Source: Brachybacterium massiliense (GTDB lineage Bacteria; Actinomycetota; Actinomycetes; Actinomycetales; Dermabacteraceae). From it: a stretch of DNA of 64,000 nt. Location: the NCBI RefSeq assembly GCF_900184245.1, contig NZ_FXXB01000008.1, positions 62,001 to 126,000 on the forward strand, written 5' to 3'. The notes under the pieces are model-generated. The model was not told where the DNA came from, did not search any database, and worked only from the letters and a program-made list of their open reading frames with translations. This document shows positions 1 to 8,775 of this stretch, one piece after another; within the stretch, counting starts at the first letter, position 1, and every line of letters begins with the position of its first letter. The position numbers and the translations under genes were made by a program.

Positions 1-29
1 GGAATGAACCACGGGCCCGAGGCGTTCTC

Positions 30-404
30 ATGGCCATGGCTACGCTCACTCTGACCTCCGAGAACCACGACGCGACCGTCGAGGACGGCATCGTCCTGAT
101 CGACTTCTGGGCGGGCTGGTGCGTGCCGTGCCAGCGCTTCGCCCCCATCTTCGAGGAGGCGTCGGACTCCCACGAGGACGTCACCTTCGCCAAGGTCGAC
201 ACCGAGGACCAGCAGGAGCTGGCGATGCGCTACGGCGTCACCTCGATCCCGACCCTGGTCGCCTACCGCGAGGGCATCCCGGTGTTCTCCCAGGCCGGCG
301 CCCTGCCGCAGTCCGCCCTCGAGGACCTCATCGGCCAGGTGAAGAACCTGGACATGGACGAGGTCCGCAAGGCCTACGCCGAGGCGCAGCAGAAGCAGGA
401 CTGA
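30..404 (+). CDS. Thioredoxin-family protein with WCVPC active site
   Basis: A 124-residue single-domain thioredoxin fold, expected to be cytosolic because no signal peptide is present. The redox pair is Cys31 and Cys34 in the motif WCVPC, a variant of the usual WCGPC. The cis-proline motif SIPT follows at about residues 72-75. The acidic C-terminal tail (about residues 105-124) looks like a short helix added to the fold. The family reduces protein disulfides; the partner reductase is not in this window. A second in-frame ATG at 36 is possible, and a purine-rich GAGG at 19-22 fits either start. The gene ends in a strong hairpin shared with the convergent helicase gene, so it is probably the last gene of its transcript. 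It could equally be called a TrxA paralogue. Confidence 0.85.
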   Translation: MAMATLTLTSENHDATVEDGIVLIDFWAGWCVPCQRFAPIFEEASDSHEDVTFAKVDTEDQQELAMRYGVTSIPTLVAYREGIPVFSQAGALPQSALEDLIGQVKNLDMDEVRKAYAEAQQKQD

Positions 405-424
405 CCCTCCCGCCCACAGCAGGC

Positions 425-460
425 AAGGACCCCGCCACCGATCTCGGTGGCGGGGTCCTT
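425..460. terminator. Bidirectional hairpin terminator
   Basis: A perfect 16-bp inverted repeat (425-440 pairing with 445-460) with loop ATCT. It lies between the convergent thioredoxin and helicase genes. The 3' arm ends in GTCCTT followed by CG, so there is no real U-tract. Confidence 0.85.
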
Positions 461-481
461 CGCTGTCAGGGAGCTGCGCGC

Positions 482-2314
482 TCAGCCCTCGTGGCGACGG
501 AACGGGCGGCGCTTGCCGTCGAAGCGGCCGCCGCGGTCGTCCCGGCGGGGACGGTCATCACGACGGAAGGGGCGCTCCCCGTCCCGGTGCGGGCCCTTGC
601 CGCCGCGCGGACCCTGATCCGGTCCGATGCGCAGCTCGCGGCCGCCCACCTTCGCTCGGGAGATCCGCTCCATCTGCTCGGAGGAGAGGGACCCGCGGAT
701 CTGCACCAGCGAGAAGTTCGGGAAGATCTGGATCTTGCCCACGTCCTTGCCCGTCAGGCCGCCCTCACCGGTGATCGCGCCGACGATGCCCGGGGGACGG
801 GCGCCGTGGGTGTGGCCCACCCCGACCTTGTACGAGGTGTAGCCCCGCTCGGTCTGGGCCGGCTCCATGCGCGGGCCGCGATCGCTCTGGCGATCCTTCT
901 CCGCGAGCTTGCCCTGGGTGAACTCCTCCTCCTCGGAGGGGGTGCCGGGGCCCTCGTCGCCCACCATCATCGCGCCGAGCGCGGCGGCCAGCTCGGCCGG
1001 ATCCATGCCGTGCTCGGTCACGAACTCGCCGATCAGCTCCCGATACAGCTCGAGACGTCCGCGCTCGATGCGCTCGGGCACCTGCTTCAGGTGCGCGGCC
1101 AGGCGGTGCTTGGACACGTCGCGGGGGGAGGGGATGACCGCCTCGGCGAGGGTCTGCTTTGTGGCGCGCTCGATGTTCTTCAGGGCGCGGCGCTCATGGG
1201 GGCCGATGAAGGTCAGCGCCTCGCCGGTGCGACCGGCGCGGCCGGTGCGCCCGATGCGGTGCACATAGGACTCCGCCTCCTTGGGCACGTCGAAGTTGAC
1301 CACCAGGCCGATGCGCTCGACGTCGAGGCCGCGGGCGGCGACGTCGGTCGCGACCAGCACCTGCAGCGAGCCGTCGCGCAGCCGCTCGACGATCTTCTCG
1401 CGGTCCTTCTGCGGCACGTCACCGCTGATCGAGGCGGCGATCAGGCCGCGTGCGACCAGCGCGGAGCCGACCTCCTCGGCCGCGGCGCGGGTGCGCACGA
1501 AGACGATCGCGGCCTCCGCCTCGGAGACGGCGAGCACGCGGGCCAGAGCGCCGGTGCGGTGCCGGAACGGGACCACCGCGTAGGTCTGGGTGACGCTCTT
1601 GACCGTGGAGGACTGCGGCGAGACGCTCACGCGCACCGGGTCCTTCATATGGGTCTGGGCGACGCGCTGGATCGCGGAGGGCATGGTCGCGGAGAACAGC
1701 GCCACCTGCCGGCTCGCGGGGGAGTGGGAGAGGATCTCCTCGACGTCCTCGGCGAAGCCCATGCGCAACATCTCGTCGGCCTCATCGAGCACCGCGAAGC
1801 GGATGGTGTCCAGGCGCAGGTTCGTGCGGCGCATGTGGTCCATCACGCGGCCGGGGGTGCCGACCACGACCTGGGCACCGCGGGCCAGCGCACGCTCCTG
1901 CGGGCCATAGGGGGAGCCGCCGTAGAGCGCGACCACGTCGAGGCCGCCCATCGAGGTGGCGAACGAGGCGATGGCGTCGGCCACCTGCATCGCGAGCTCG
2001 CGCGTGGGGGCGAGCACGAGGGCCTGCACCTCGCGCAGCGACGGATCGATCGCCGCGAGCAGCGGGAGGCCGAAGGCGGCGGTCTTGCCGGTGCCGGTCT
2101 GGGCGACGCCGATCACGTCGCGCCCCTCGAGCAGCGGCGGGATCGCCTGGGCCTGGATCGCGGAGGGCTGGGTGAAGCCGAGCTCATCGACCGCACGGCG
2201 CAGCGCGGCCGGCAGAGCGATGTCGTCGAAGCTGGGGCCGGCGGGAGCCTGGGGATCCACGCTCTCCGGGGCGGCGGAGGTCTCGGGATCGACGGCAGGG
2301 GAGGAGTCGTTCAT
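482..2314 (-). CDS. deaD: DEAD-box ATP-dependent RNA helicase (DeaD/CsdA type)
   Basis: A 610-residue DEAD-box helicase that unwinds RNA duplexes, probably during ribosome assembly or mRNA turnover. Visible motifs are the Q motif at about residues 29-59, Walker A AQTGTGKT (71-78), PTREL (103-107), DEAD (177-180), SAT (208-210) and [11 protein letters not shown] in the second RecA lobe. A DbpA-type RNA-binding domain follows at roughly residues 470-545 ([16 protein letters not shown]), then a basic Arg/Asp/Gly-rich tail. This architecture and the length match the CsdA/DeaD group rather than RhlE. The start is ATG at 2314, supported by AAGGA six bases upstream. It is transcribed away from aspS across a shared 335-nt upstream region and ends at the terminator shared with the thioredoxin gene. 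Confidence 0.93.
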   Translation of the reverse strand: MNDSSPAVDPETSAAPESVDPQAPAGPSFDDIALPAALRRAVDELGFTQPSAIQAQAIPPLLEGRDVIGVAQTGTGKTAAFGLPLLAAIDPSLREVQALVLAPTRELAMQVADAIASFATSMGGLDVVALYGGSPYGPQERALARGAQVVVGTPGRVMDHMRRTNLRLDTIRFAVLDEADEMLRMGFAEDVEEILSHSPASRQVALFSATMPSAIQRVAQTHMKDPVRVSVSPQSSTVKSVTQTYAVVPFRHRTGALARVLAVSEAEAAIVFVRTRAAAEEVGSALVARGLIAASISGDVPQKDREKIVERLRDGSLQVLVATDVAARGLDVERIGLVVNFDVPKEAESYVHRIGRTGRAGRTGEALTFIGPHERRALKNIERATKQTLAEAVIPSPRDVSKHRLAAHLKQVPERIERGRLELYRELIGEFVTEHGMDPAELAAALGAMMVGDEGPGTPSEEEEFTQGKLAEKDRQSDRGPRMEPAQTERGYTSYKVGVGHTHGARPPGIVGAITGEGGLTGKDVGKIQIFPNFSLVQIRGSLSSEQMERISRAKVGGRELRIGPDQGPRGGKGPHRDGERPFRRDDRPRRDDRGGRFDGKRRPFRRHEG

Positions 2315-2459
2315 GGTGTCCTTACGACAGTCAGGGGTGAACAGGCCCTAACGTGTCGCAGGGCATGATGCCCGGCATCGGGCGGGGGCGCCCATACATC
2401 TCGCGCGACGAGGATCGTGCGGTGGCACGATGCGCCTCGGGCGAACTCGGGCGGAAACG

Positions 2460-2479
2460 GACCTGCGATCTCGCAGGTC
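2460..2479. promoter_or_regulatory. 20-bp palindrome between deaD and aspS
   Basis: Perfect inverted repeat with arms GACCTGCGA and TCGCAGGTC around a 2-nt centre (TC). It lies about 100 bp before the aspS -10 candidate. It could be a protein-binding operator or only a small hairpin. A partial copy of the half-site (GACCTGCG) recurs near 2575. Confidence 0.4.
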
Positions 2480-2556
2480 GGACCGTCGTCGAGTCTACGG
2501 GTGTGAGGGGCCCTGCAACAGTGCTCCCGTGGCGAGATCGCTCACCCTGTGCGCGG

Positions 2557-2562
2557 TACGCT
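2557..2562 (+). promoter_or_regulatory. Candidate -10 element of aspS
   Basis: TACGCT fits the actinobacterial TANNNT -10. A start about 7 nt downstream would give a leader of roughly 80 nt. No clear -35 element is visible. Confidence 0.4.
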
Positions 2563-2649
2563 GGGTCCTCCACGCGACCTGCGTGACGGCCGCCGCGCGC
2601 TCCCGCGCCCGGTCGGCCGTGCCCGTCGACCCCTCGAGAAGGACACCCC

Positions 2650-4446
2650 GTGCTGCGCACCCACTCCGCTGGTGAGCTCCGCCAGGAGCACATCGGACAG
2701 ACCGTCACCCTCACCGGCTGGATCGGCCGTCGCCGTGACCACGGCGGCGTGACGTTCCTCGATCTGCGCGACGCCAGCGGCGTCACCCAGGTGGTGGTGC
2801 GCGAGGACGAGGCGATGCACCTGCGCAACGAGTACGTGCTGAAGGTGGTCGGCTCCGTCGGCAGGCGTCCCGAGGGCAACGAGAACCCGCTGCTGCCCAC
2901 CGGCGACATCGAGGTCACCGCGGAGTCGGTCGAGGTGCTCAGCACCTCCGCCCCGCTCCCGTTCCAGCTCGACGAGCACTCCGAGGTCGGCGAGGAGGCG
3001 CGCCTGCGCTACCGCTACCTCGACCTGCGCCGTCAGGGCCCCGCCGCCGCGCTGCGCCTGCGCTCCGAGGTCAACCGTGCCGCGCGCGACACCCTCCTGG
3101 ACCAGGGCTTCCTCGAGGTCGAGACCCCGACCCTGACCCGCTCCACGCCCGAGGGCGCACGCGACTTCCTGGTGCCCGCGCGCCTGGCCCCCGGCTCCTG
3201 GTACGCGCTGCCGCAGTCCCCGCAGCTGTTCAAGCAGCTGCTCATGGTGGGCGGTGTGGAGAAGTACTTCCAGCTCGCCCGCTGCTACCGCGACGAGGAC
3301 TTCCGTGCGGACCGTCAGCCCGAGTTCACCCAGCTCGACGTCGAGATGAGCTTCGTGGACCAGGAGGACGTGATCGCGCTGGCCGAGCAGATCCTCACCG
3401 CGGTGTGGGCCAAGGGCGGCCACGAGATCACCACCCCGTTCCCGCGCATCACCTACGCCGAGTCGATGCGCCGCTACGGCTCCGACAAGCCGGACCTGCG
3501 CTTCGACCTCGAGCTGATCGAGATGACCGACTACTTCAAGGACACGCCCTTCCGCGTGTTCCAGTCCCCGTACGTCGGGGCGGTCGTCATGGCCGGCGGC
3601 GCCTCCCAGCCGCGCCGCCAGCTCGACGCCTGGCAGGAGTGGGCCAAGCAGCGCGGCGCGAAGGGACTGGCCTACGTGCTGGTCCAGGAGGACGGCACGC
3701 TCACCGGCCCCGTGTCCAAGAACATCTCCGACGCGGAGAAGTCGGGCCTGCTCGAGGCGACCGGTGCGAGCACCGGCGACTGCATCTTCTTCGCCGCGGG
3801 CGAGGCGAAGTCCTCCCGCGCCCTGCTGGGCGCCGCCCGCAACGAGATCGCTGAGCGTCTGGGCCTGATCGACCATGACGCCTTCGCCTTCGTGTGGGTG
3901 GTCGACGCGCCGATGTTCGAGCCCGCCGCCGATGCCCGCGCGGCCGGTGACGTGGCCGTCGGAGAGGGCTCGTGGACCGCGGTCCACCACGCCTTCACCT
4001 CGCCGAAGCCGGAGTTCATGGACACCTTCGATACCGATCCGGGCTCGGCTCTGGCCTACGCCTACGACATCGTGTGCAACGGCAACGAGATCGGCGGCGG
4101 CTCCATCCGCATCCACTCCCAGGACGTCCAGCAGCGGGTGTTCTCGGTGATGGGGATCGGCGAGGAGGACGCGCAGGAGAAGTTCGGCTTCCTGCTGGAC
4201 GCCTTCCAGTTCGGCGCCCCGCCGCACGGCGGCATCGCCTTCGGCTGGGACCGGATCGTGGCCCTGCTGGCGAAGGAGGAGTCGATCCGCGAGGTGATCG
4301 CCTTCCCCAAGACCGGCAACGGCTTCGACCCGCTGACCGCCGCGCCCGCACCGATCACACCGCAACAGCGCAAGGAGGCGGGCGTGGACGCCAAGCCCGT
4401 CACCCGTGACGAGAAGCAGGCCGCCGCCGAGGCGCCCGGAGCCTGA
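2650..4446 (+). CDS. aspS: Aspartyl-tRNA synthetase, probably non-discriminating
   Basis: A 598-residue class II synthetase of bacterial type that charges tRNA with aspartate. An N-terminal OB-fold anticodon domain (about 1-105) is followed by the catalytic core with RYLDLR, motif 2 at [15 protein letters not shown], a GAD-type insertion, and motif 3 [10 protein letters not shown]. In the OB fold the sequence reads RRRDHGG. His after RRRD is the signature of relaxed-specificity AspRS (Pseudomonas and mycobacterial type), whereas discriminating enzymes such as E. coli have Leu. The enzyme may therefore also make Asp-tRNA(Asn) for GatCAB amidation; that is inference. The start is GTG at 2650, chosen because GAAGGA sits six bases upstream. 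A GNRA-looped terminator follows. Confidence 0.96.
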   Translation: MLRTHSAGELRQEHIGQTVTLTGWIGRRRDHGGVTFLDLRDASGVTQVVVREDEAMHLRNEYVLKVVGSVGRRPEGNENPLLPTGDIEVTAESVEVLSTSAPLPFQLDEHSEVGEEARLRYRYLDLRRQGPAAALRLRSEVNRAARDTLLDQGFLEVETPTLTRSTPEGARDFLVPARLAPGSWYALPQSPQLFKQLLMVGGVEKYFQLARCYRDEDFRADRQPEFTQLDVEMSFVDQEDVIALAEQILTAVWAKGGHEITTPFPRITYAESMRRYGSDKPDLRFDLELIEMTDYFKDTPFRVFQSPYVGAVVMAGGASQPRRQLDAWQEWAKQRGAKGLAYVLVQEDGTLTGPVSKNISDAEKSGLLEATGASTGDCIFFAAGEAKSSRALLGAARNEIAERLGLIDHDAFAFVWVVDAPMFEPAADARAAGDVAVGEGSWTAVHHAFTSPKPEFMDTFDTDPGSALAYAYDIVCNGNEIGGGSIRIHSQDVQQRVFSVMGIGEEDAQEKFGFLLDAFQFGAPPHGGIAFGWDRIVALLAKEESIREVIAFPKTGNGFDPLTAAPAPITPQQRKEAGVDAKPVTRDEKQAAAEAPGA

Positions 4447-4463
4447 GGGACGTGCACCGACGA

Positions 4464-4497
4464 GAACGGCCGACGCGAGCGATCGCGTCGGCCGTTC
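4464..4497. terminator. Terminator with GCGA tetraloop
   Basis: A perfect 15-bp stem (4464-4478 with 4483-4497) closed by loop GCGA, a GNRA tetraloop. The 3' arm ends GGCCGTTC then TTC. It separates the convergent aspS and DUF3043 genes. Confidence 0.85.
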
Positions 4498-4548
4498 TTC
4501 GTCACGGGTGCGGGGCCCGGCAGGAGCCGGGCGGGGGAGCGGGGCTGC

Positions 4549-5142
4549 TCAGCGGGGCGCCTCGCCGTGCTTGATCTGCGGGCGGGGCAGGCGGAAGCGA
4601 CGGATCTGGATCGCACGCATGATGCCGTAGCCCACCAGGCCCTGCTGCACCTCGCCGAAGCGGTCGGTGAGCACACGGCGCAGGCGCTTGCGCAGCAGGA
4701 AGCCGTCCACCACGCACATGGCGATGCCTCCCCACAGCACGATGATCATGCCGGTACTCAGCAGGGTGGTCAGATCCGGTCGGATCAGCGGCAGCACCAG
4801 GGCGACGAGCATGAAGACCAGCGCGAGCGGGAAGAACAGCTCGGCGATGTTGCGGCGGGAGTCGACCACGTCGCGCACGAAGCTGCGCTCGGGGCCGCGA
4901 TGCTGCAACGGCATCTTCTTCTCGTCGCCCGTCATCAGGGCGTGCTGGGCCTCCATGCGCTCCTGGTTGGCGCGCTCACGGTCGCGACGACGCGCTTCCT
5001 TGCGGTCGTCGACCACCAGCGGCCGACGACGCGCCGCCTCGGCCTCCTTGCGGGTGCGGGTGGGGCGCCCCTTGGAGCCGGGGCGCGCGGGCTGCGCCTC
5101 GGGCTCGGGGGTGGTCGGGGGTTCGGACTTGCGGAAGATCAC
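4549..5142 (-). CDS. DUF3043 family membrane protein
   Basis: A 197-residue actinobacterial protein matching the DUF3043 pattern. It has a Pro/Lys/Arg-rich N-terminus with GRPTRTRKEAEAARRRPLV, a central basic amphipathic stretch, two hydrophobic segments (about residues 100-120 and 130-147) and a basic C-terminus. The function of the family is unknown; two membrane passes with cytosolic basic ends are inferred. The start is GTG at 5142. There is no Shine-Dalgarno sequence, but TAGACT sits six bases upstream (5149-5154, minus strand), so the mRNA is probably leaderless. The gene is divergent from the M20 peptidase, which shows the same arrangement. Confidence 0.8.
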   Translation of the reverse strand: MIFRKSEPPTTPEPEAQPARPGSKGRPTRTRKEAEAARRRPLVVDDRKEARRRDRERANQERMEAQHALMTGDEKKMPLQHRGPERSFVRDVVDSRRNIAELFFPLALVFMLVALVLPLIRPDLTTLLSTGMIIVLWGGIAMCVVDGFLLRKRLRRVLTDRFGEVQQGLVGYGIMRAIQIRRFRLPRPQIKHGEAPR

Positions 5143-5148
5143 CAGGGC

Positions 5149-5154
5149 AGTCTA
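5149..5154 (-). promoter_or_regulatory. Leaderless-type -10 for the DUF3043 gene
   Basis: On the minus strand TAGACT, then 6 nt (GCCCTG), then the GTG start. No ribosome binding site is present. Confidence 0.55.
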
Positions 5155-5257
5155 GGCGACGTGCGCTGCGACGTCGCCGAACGCGCCCGCGGGCGTGAGG
5201 GGCCGCATCCCGCGTGCCGCTGCACCGCGTCCGCTGCACCCTGCCAGGCACCGGCGG

Positions 5258-5263
5258 TACCGT
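5258..5263 (+). promoter_or_regulatory. Leaderless-type -10 for the M20 peptidase gene
   Basis: TACCGT followed by 7 nt and ATG at 5271. No Shine-Dalgarno sequence lies before this ATG, which favours it over the longer in-frame starts at 5214 and 5262. Confidence 0.5.
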
Positions 5264-5270
5264 GACCGCC

Positions 5271-6680
5271 ATGACCACTCACGACCCCAGCACCGCAGCG
5301 CCCCTCGCAGATCCCGAGGAGGTCGAGGCCCTGCGCGCGCGGCTCGAGCCGCTGATGCCCGCGGCGATCGAGGATCTCAAGGACCTCGTGCGCATCCCCT
5401 CGATCGCCTTCGACGGCTACGACCAGGAGCCGGTGCATCGTAGCGCCGAGGCCGTCGCCGCCCTGCTGCGCGAGGCCGGGATGGCGGAGGTGGGCATCGA
5501 GTCCGTCGAGGGCGGCAGCCCCGCCGTGATCGGCCGCACCCCCGCCGCGGAGGGCCGCCCCACCGTGCTGCTCTACGCGCACCACGACGTCCAGCCCACC
5601 GGTGATCCAGGGGATTGGACCAGCGCCCCCTTCGAGCCCGTCGAGCGGGACGGCCGCCTCTACGGGCGCGGCGCCGCCGACGACAAGGCGGGGGTGATGG
5701 CGCACGTCACCGCCCTGCGCCTGGTGGGCGAGGAGCTCGCCGCCGACGGGATCGGAGTGACCGTCTTCGTCGAGGGCGAGGAGGAGGCCGGCTCCCCGAC
5801 GTTCCGCCCCTTCATCGAGGCGCACCGGGAGAAGCTCGCCGCCGATCTGATCATCGTGGCGGACTCCGCGAACTGGGCCGTGGGCACCCCTGCGCTGACC
5901 ACGAGCCTGCGCGGCGTGGTCGACGTGGTCGTCGAGGTGCGCGCCCTGGACCATGCGGTCCACTCCGGCCTGTTCGGCGGCCCGGTGCTCGATGCGCTGA
6001 CCCAGCTCTCGCGACTGCTGGCCACCCTCCACGACGACGCGGGCGAGGTCGCCGTGGAGGGTCTCGTGCGGGCACCGGATCCGAGCGTCGAGATGGACGA
6101 GGCCGATTTCCGCCGCGACGCGGGCGTCAGCGAGGGGCTCGAGCTCTCGGGCAGCGGCTCGCTGACCGCGCGGCTGTGGGCCCGCCCCGCCCTCTCGGTG
6201 ATCGGGATCGACGCCCCCACGGTGCGGGAGGCCTCGAACACCCTGGTCCCCGTCTCCCGGGCGAAGGTCTCGCTGCGTATCCCGCCGGGGGAGGAGCCGG
6301 ATTCCGCGATGGAGGCGCTGGTCGCTCATCTCGAGAAGCATGCGCCGACCACCGCGCAGGTCACCGTGCACCGGGGCGAGCGCGGCCGGCCCTACAGCGC
6401 CCGCCAGTCCTCTCCCGCCATGGATCTCGCGCGCAGCGCCTTCGCGGACGCCTGGGGCACCGCGGCGGTGGACACCGGGCTCGGAGGCTCGATCCCCTTC
6501 ATCGCCGATCTGCTCGAGGTGTTCCCCGAGGCGGAGGTGCTGGTCACCGGCGTGGAGGACCCCGAATCCCGCGCCCACGGCATCGATGAGTCACTGCACC
6601 TGGCCGAGTTCGCGAAGGTGTGCCTGGCCGAGGCGCTGCTGCTGCGCGGCGCGGGGCGTCTGGGCGGGCAGCGGGCATGA
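5271..6680 (+). CDS. M20 family metallo-dipeptidase
   Basis: A 469-residue zinc peptidase of the M20 (PepV/carnosinase-like) family, probably cytosolic and cleaving dipeptides. The HxD metal motif is in YAHHDVQP (about residues 102-109). The bridging Asp is in [10 protein letters not shown], the EE pair in [10 protein letters not shown], and a dimerisation domain sits roughly at 200-330. A late LGGSIPF and VTGVEDPES region carries the C-terminal His ligand area. The ATG at 5271 was chosen because a TACCGT box lies seven bases upstream. The stop overlaps the next small gene by four bases (ATGA), so the two are translationally coupled. Confidence 0.88.
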   Translation: MTTHDPSTAAPLADPEEVEALRARLEPLMPAAIEDLKDLVRIPSIAFDGYDQEPVHRSAEAVAALLREAGMAEVGIESVEGGSPAVIGRTPAAEGRPTVLLYAHHDVQPTGDPGDWTSAPFEPVERDGRLYGRGAADDKAGVMAHVTALRLVGEELAADGIGVTVFVEGEEEAGSPTFRPFIEAHREKLAADLIIVADSANWAVGTPALTTSLRGVVDVVVEVRALDHAVHSGLFGGPVLDALTQLSRLLATLHDDAGEVAVEGLVRAPDPSVEMDEADFRRDAGVSEGLELSGSGSLTARLWARPALSVIGIDAPTVREASNTLVPVSRAKVSLRIPPGEEPDSAMEALVAHLEKHAPTTAQVTVHRGERGRPYSARQSSPAMDLARSAFADAWGTAAVDTGLGGSIPFIADLLEVFPEAEVLVTGVEDPESRAHGIDESLHLAEFAKVCLAEALLLRGAGRLGGQRA

Positions 6681-6943
6681 CCGGCCCGAGCGGGCGCGAC
6701 AGCCAGAGCCCCACCGTCTCGCCGCTGATGGTGCCGCTGCTGTTCCTCGGCCTGGTCATCGGCTTCATCGCCGGGTACTGGCTGCTGTGGTGGGGCCTGC
6801 TGGTCGTGGCCGCCGTGCTGCTGGCCGCCTTCTCGATGGTCCTGCGGGGCCGCAGCCGAGACGGAGCCACCGGCGCGGTGGTGGGAGTCGTCCTCGGCTA
6901 TGGCGGCGTGATCCTGCTCGCGCTGTTCCGCGGAGTGATCTGA
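6677..6943 (+). CDS. Small hydrophobic membrane protein coupled to M20 peptidase
   Basis: An 88-residue protein I do not recognise. After a polar N-terminus of about 15 residues it has three hydrophobic stretches (about 18-34, 35-53 and 66-86) separated by RGRSRDGAT, so two to three membrane passes are likely. The ATG at 6677 overlaps the peptidase stop codon (ATGA), so it is co-translated with that gene. It may be a small membrane partner or an unrelated operon passenger. Confidence 0.7.
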   Translation: MTGPSGRDSQSPTVSPLMVPLLFLGLVIGFIAGYWLLWWGLLVVAAVLLAAFSMVLRGRSRDGATGAVVGVVLGYGGVILLALFRGVI

Positions 6944-7046
6944 ACGGAGCGTACTGCACCGAGAGCCGACGGGCGGGGCCCGGGTGCCCGCATCTCGTGA
7001 GAGGGATCGCGGAGACCTCGGTCCCCCGTTCCACACTCCCGAGGCG

Positions 7047-7052
7047 TATCCT
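7047..7052 (+). promoter_or_regulatory. Candidate -10 of the HesB/ErpA gene
   Basis: TATCCT, with a strong AGGAGGA ribosome binding site at 7071-7077 downstream. This predicts a leader of about 23 nt. No clear -35 is visible. Confidence 0.45.
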
Positions 7053-7081
7053 GAGCTGACACGAGCTTCGAGGAGGATCGC

Positions 7082-7441
7082 ATGACCACGCCCACCACCG
7101 AGCGCCCCACCGAGGCGCATGGCGTCACCCTCACCTCCGGCGCCGCGCAGAAGGTGACCACGCTGCTGCAGCAGGAGGGTCGTGACGACCTCCGCCTGCG
7201 GATCGCCGTGCAGCCCGGCGGCTGCTCCGGGCTGATCTACCAGCTCTACTTCGACGAGCGCCTGATGGACAACGACCTGGTCGCCGAGTACGAGGGCGTC
7301 GAGGTGGTCGTCGACAAGATGAGCAGCCCCTACCTCTCCGGTGCGGTGATCGACTTCGCCGACACCATCGAGAAGCAGGGCTTCACGATCGACAACCCCA
7401 ACGCCGGCAGCTCCTGCGCCTGCGGCGACTCCTTCGGCTGA
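7082..7441 (+). CDS. erpA: HesB/IscA-family iron-sulfur carrier (ErpA-like)
   Basis: A 119-residue A-type Fe-S carrier that hands clusters to apo-enzymes. The three conserved cysteines are Cys48 (GGCSG) and Cys112/Cys114 in the C-terminal SCACGDSFG, the family hallmark. The length is typical. The start ATG is preceded by AGGAGGA. Its position just upstream of ctaC matches other actinobacterial genomes and suggests a role in maturing respiratory or TCA Fe-S proteins, for example the Rieske protein and aconitase also found in this window. That role is inference. Confidence 0.9.
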   Translation: MTTPTTERPTEAHGVTLTSGAAQKVTTLLQQEGRDDLRLRIAVQPGGCSGLIYQLYFDERLMDNDLVAEYEGVEVVVDKMSSPYLSGAVIDFADTIEKQGFTIDNPNAGSSCACGDSFG

Positions 7442-7496
7442 GCCGACGAGGACCCTTGCCCGCCGCACGGTCGCAGGTCGACCCGAGGCACCGGCA

Positions 7497-7547
7497 GGAA
7501 CGGGCCCGTCCCGGTGACGATCACGTCACCTGGGGCGGGCCCGTTCC
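7497..7547. terminator. Long interrupted hairpin terminator after erpA
   Basis: The arms pair GGAACGGGCCCG with CGGGCCCGTTCC at the base and GGTGACG with CGTCACC at the top, with loop ATCA and small bulges. Its base GGAACG...CGTTCC is the same kind seen in other terminators here. Confidence 0.8.
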
Positions 7548-7615
7548 GCTGTGACCACGGCTACCCACAGATCACGGACCGGTCACGGAGCGCGGGTCGG
7601 CATGCAACGCGCCGT

Positions 7616-7640
7616 CCGGAGGTGGCTCCACCACCTCCGG
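7616..7640. promoter_or_regulatory. Hairpin overlapping the ctaC -35 region
   Basis: CCGGAGGTGG and CCACCTCCGG flank a 5-nt loop, giving a perfect 10-bp inverted repeat eight bases before the TATGAT -10. The placement suits a repressor or activator site. Confidence 0.4.
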
Positions 7641-7647
7641 GAACCCG

Positions 7648-7653
7648 TATGAT
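7648..7653 (+). promoter_or_regulatory. Candidate -10 of the ctaCDF operon
   Basis: TATGAT, one mismatch from TATAAT. The position where a -35 would lie is occupied by the inverted repeat at 7616-7640. Confidence 0.5.
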
Positions 7654-7836
7654 GACGGAGTGCCGTCAAAGGGCGGGCCCCCGGGCCTGCCACGGCCCTC
7701 CTGCCACGGGAGGGCGCGGCACTGTGGGTGTGTCCCGCCCACACACGAGCACCAGCTCCGCCTGCGGAGCCGGACCGAGGCACGGGCCCCGGTGCGGAGA
7801 CGCGAGGCGGAGACGACGAGCGGAAGGTCATACCCT

Positions 7837-8775
7837 GTGATCCCCCAGGTCCCCCAGCGCGCACGGCGTGGGCGCCGTGCCGCGGCAGCAGGCCTCGCAC
7901 TGGCCACCCTGTTCCTCGCCGGCTGCACCCAGGCGCAGCAGCGCGGGTTCATGCCCGGCCCGGAAGATGGGCAGGAGGTCACCAGCCACACCGAGAGGAT
8001 CACGAACCTCTGGGTCGGCTCCTGGGCCGTCCTCGTCCTCGTCGGCCTGATGATCTGGGGCCTGACGATCTGGTGCGCCGTCGCCTACCGTCGCCGCAAG
8101 AACGACACCGGCTTCCCGGTCCAGCTGCGCTACCACGTGCCGCTCGAGCTGATGTTCACGCTCGTGCCCGTGGTCATGGTGCTGACCCTCTTCTACTTCA
8201 CCCAGCGCGATGCCCGTGAGATCGAGATGCACGTGGCGGAGCCGGACTACACCGTCAACGTCGTCGCCAAGCAGTGGAGCTGGGACATCAACTACGTGGA
8301 TGACGACGTCCACGAGCCCGCCGGTGTCCAGTCCTTCGCCACCGGGGAGCCCGGCGCCGCGGAGTCGCTGCCCGAGCTGTACCTGCCCGTCGGCCAGACC
8401 GTCGAGTTCCGTCTGGACTCGCGCGATGTCATCCATTCCTTCTGGGTCGTGGACTTCCTGTACAAGAAGGACATGATGCCGGGGCACACCACCAGCTTCC
8501 AGCTGACCCCCACCCGTGAGGGCACCTACGCCGGCAAGTGCGCCGAGCTGTGCGGCGAGTACCACTCCGACATGCTCTTCAACGTCGTGGTCGTCTCCCA
8601 GGAGGAGTTCGACGCGCACATGCAGGAGCTGCGCGACCAGGGCAACACCGGCCAGCTGGGCGTGGATCTGAACCGTAATCAGGAGGACTGGAGCATGCGC
8701 GAGGAGCATGACGACGCCGGTCCTCGCTACACCGAGGAGACCGCCTCCACCGGTACCGAGGGAGAGAACGAGTGA
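7837..8775 (+). CDS. ctaC: Cytochrome c oxidase subunit II, lipoprotein
   Basis: A 312-residue subunit II of the aa3 oxidase. It takes electrons through the CuA centre and passes them to subunit I. The N-terminus is a lipoprotein signal ending in LAGC with Cys30. Two membrane helices follow (about 58-82 and 104-122), then an extracytoplasmic cupredoxin domain. CuA ligands are His200, Cys235, Glu237, Cys239, His243 and Met246 in [12 protein letters not shown]. The start is taken as GTG 7837, with GGAAGG nine bases upstream, because it yields a proper signal peptide. The stop overlaps ctaD by four bases (GTGA). Confidence 0.95.
   Translation: MIPQVPQRARRGRRAAAAGLALATLFLAGCTQAQQRGFMPGPEDGQEVTSHTERITNLWVGSWAVLVLVGLMIWGLTIWCAVAYRRRKNDTGFPVQLRYHVPLELMFTLVPVVMVLTLFYFTQRDAREIEMHVAEPDYTVNVVAKQWSWDINYVDDDVHEPAGVQSFATGEPGAAESLPELYLPVGQTVEFRLDSRDVIHSFWVVDFLYKKDMMPGHTTSFQLTPTREGTYAGKCAELCGEYHSDMLFNVVVVSQEEFDAHMQELRDQGNTGQLGVDLNRNQEDWSMREEHDDAGPRYTEETASTGTEGENE

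Larger units (their letters stand above)
2315..2649. other. Divergent intergenic region deaD/aspS
   Basis: This 335-nt region separates two divergent genes. It holds a 20-bp palindrome (2460-2479) and a -10-like TACGCT for aspS (2557-2562). I see no convincing coding frame and no T-box or other riboswitch hallmark. Confidence 0.6.
7548..7836 (+). other. ctaC upstream region
   Basis: This 289-nt stretch contains a 10-bp hairpin (7616-7640), a good -10 (7648-7653) and a predicted leader of about 175 nt before ctaC. An in-frame extension of ctaC upstream of 7837 exists but encodes low-complexity residues and would bury the lipoprotein signal, so I treat it as untranslated. Confidence 0.55.

Noticed and set aside
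119-2368. Long plus-strand frame across the thioredoxin and helicase genes
   Set aside because: It is antisense to a fully conserved DEAD-box helicase, its product has no motif, and it runs through the terminator. High G+C removes stop codons in opposite frames.
7660-7836. Longer ctaC start
   Set aside because: It would put about 59 low-complexity residues before the lipoprotein signal. GTG 7837 gives a normal signal ending in LAGC.
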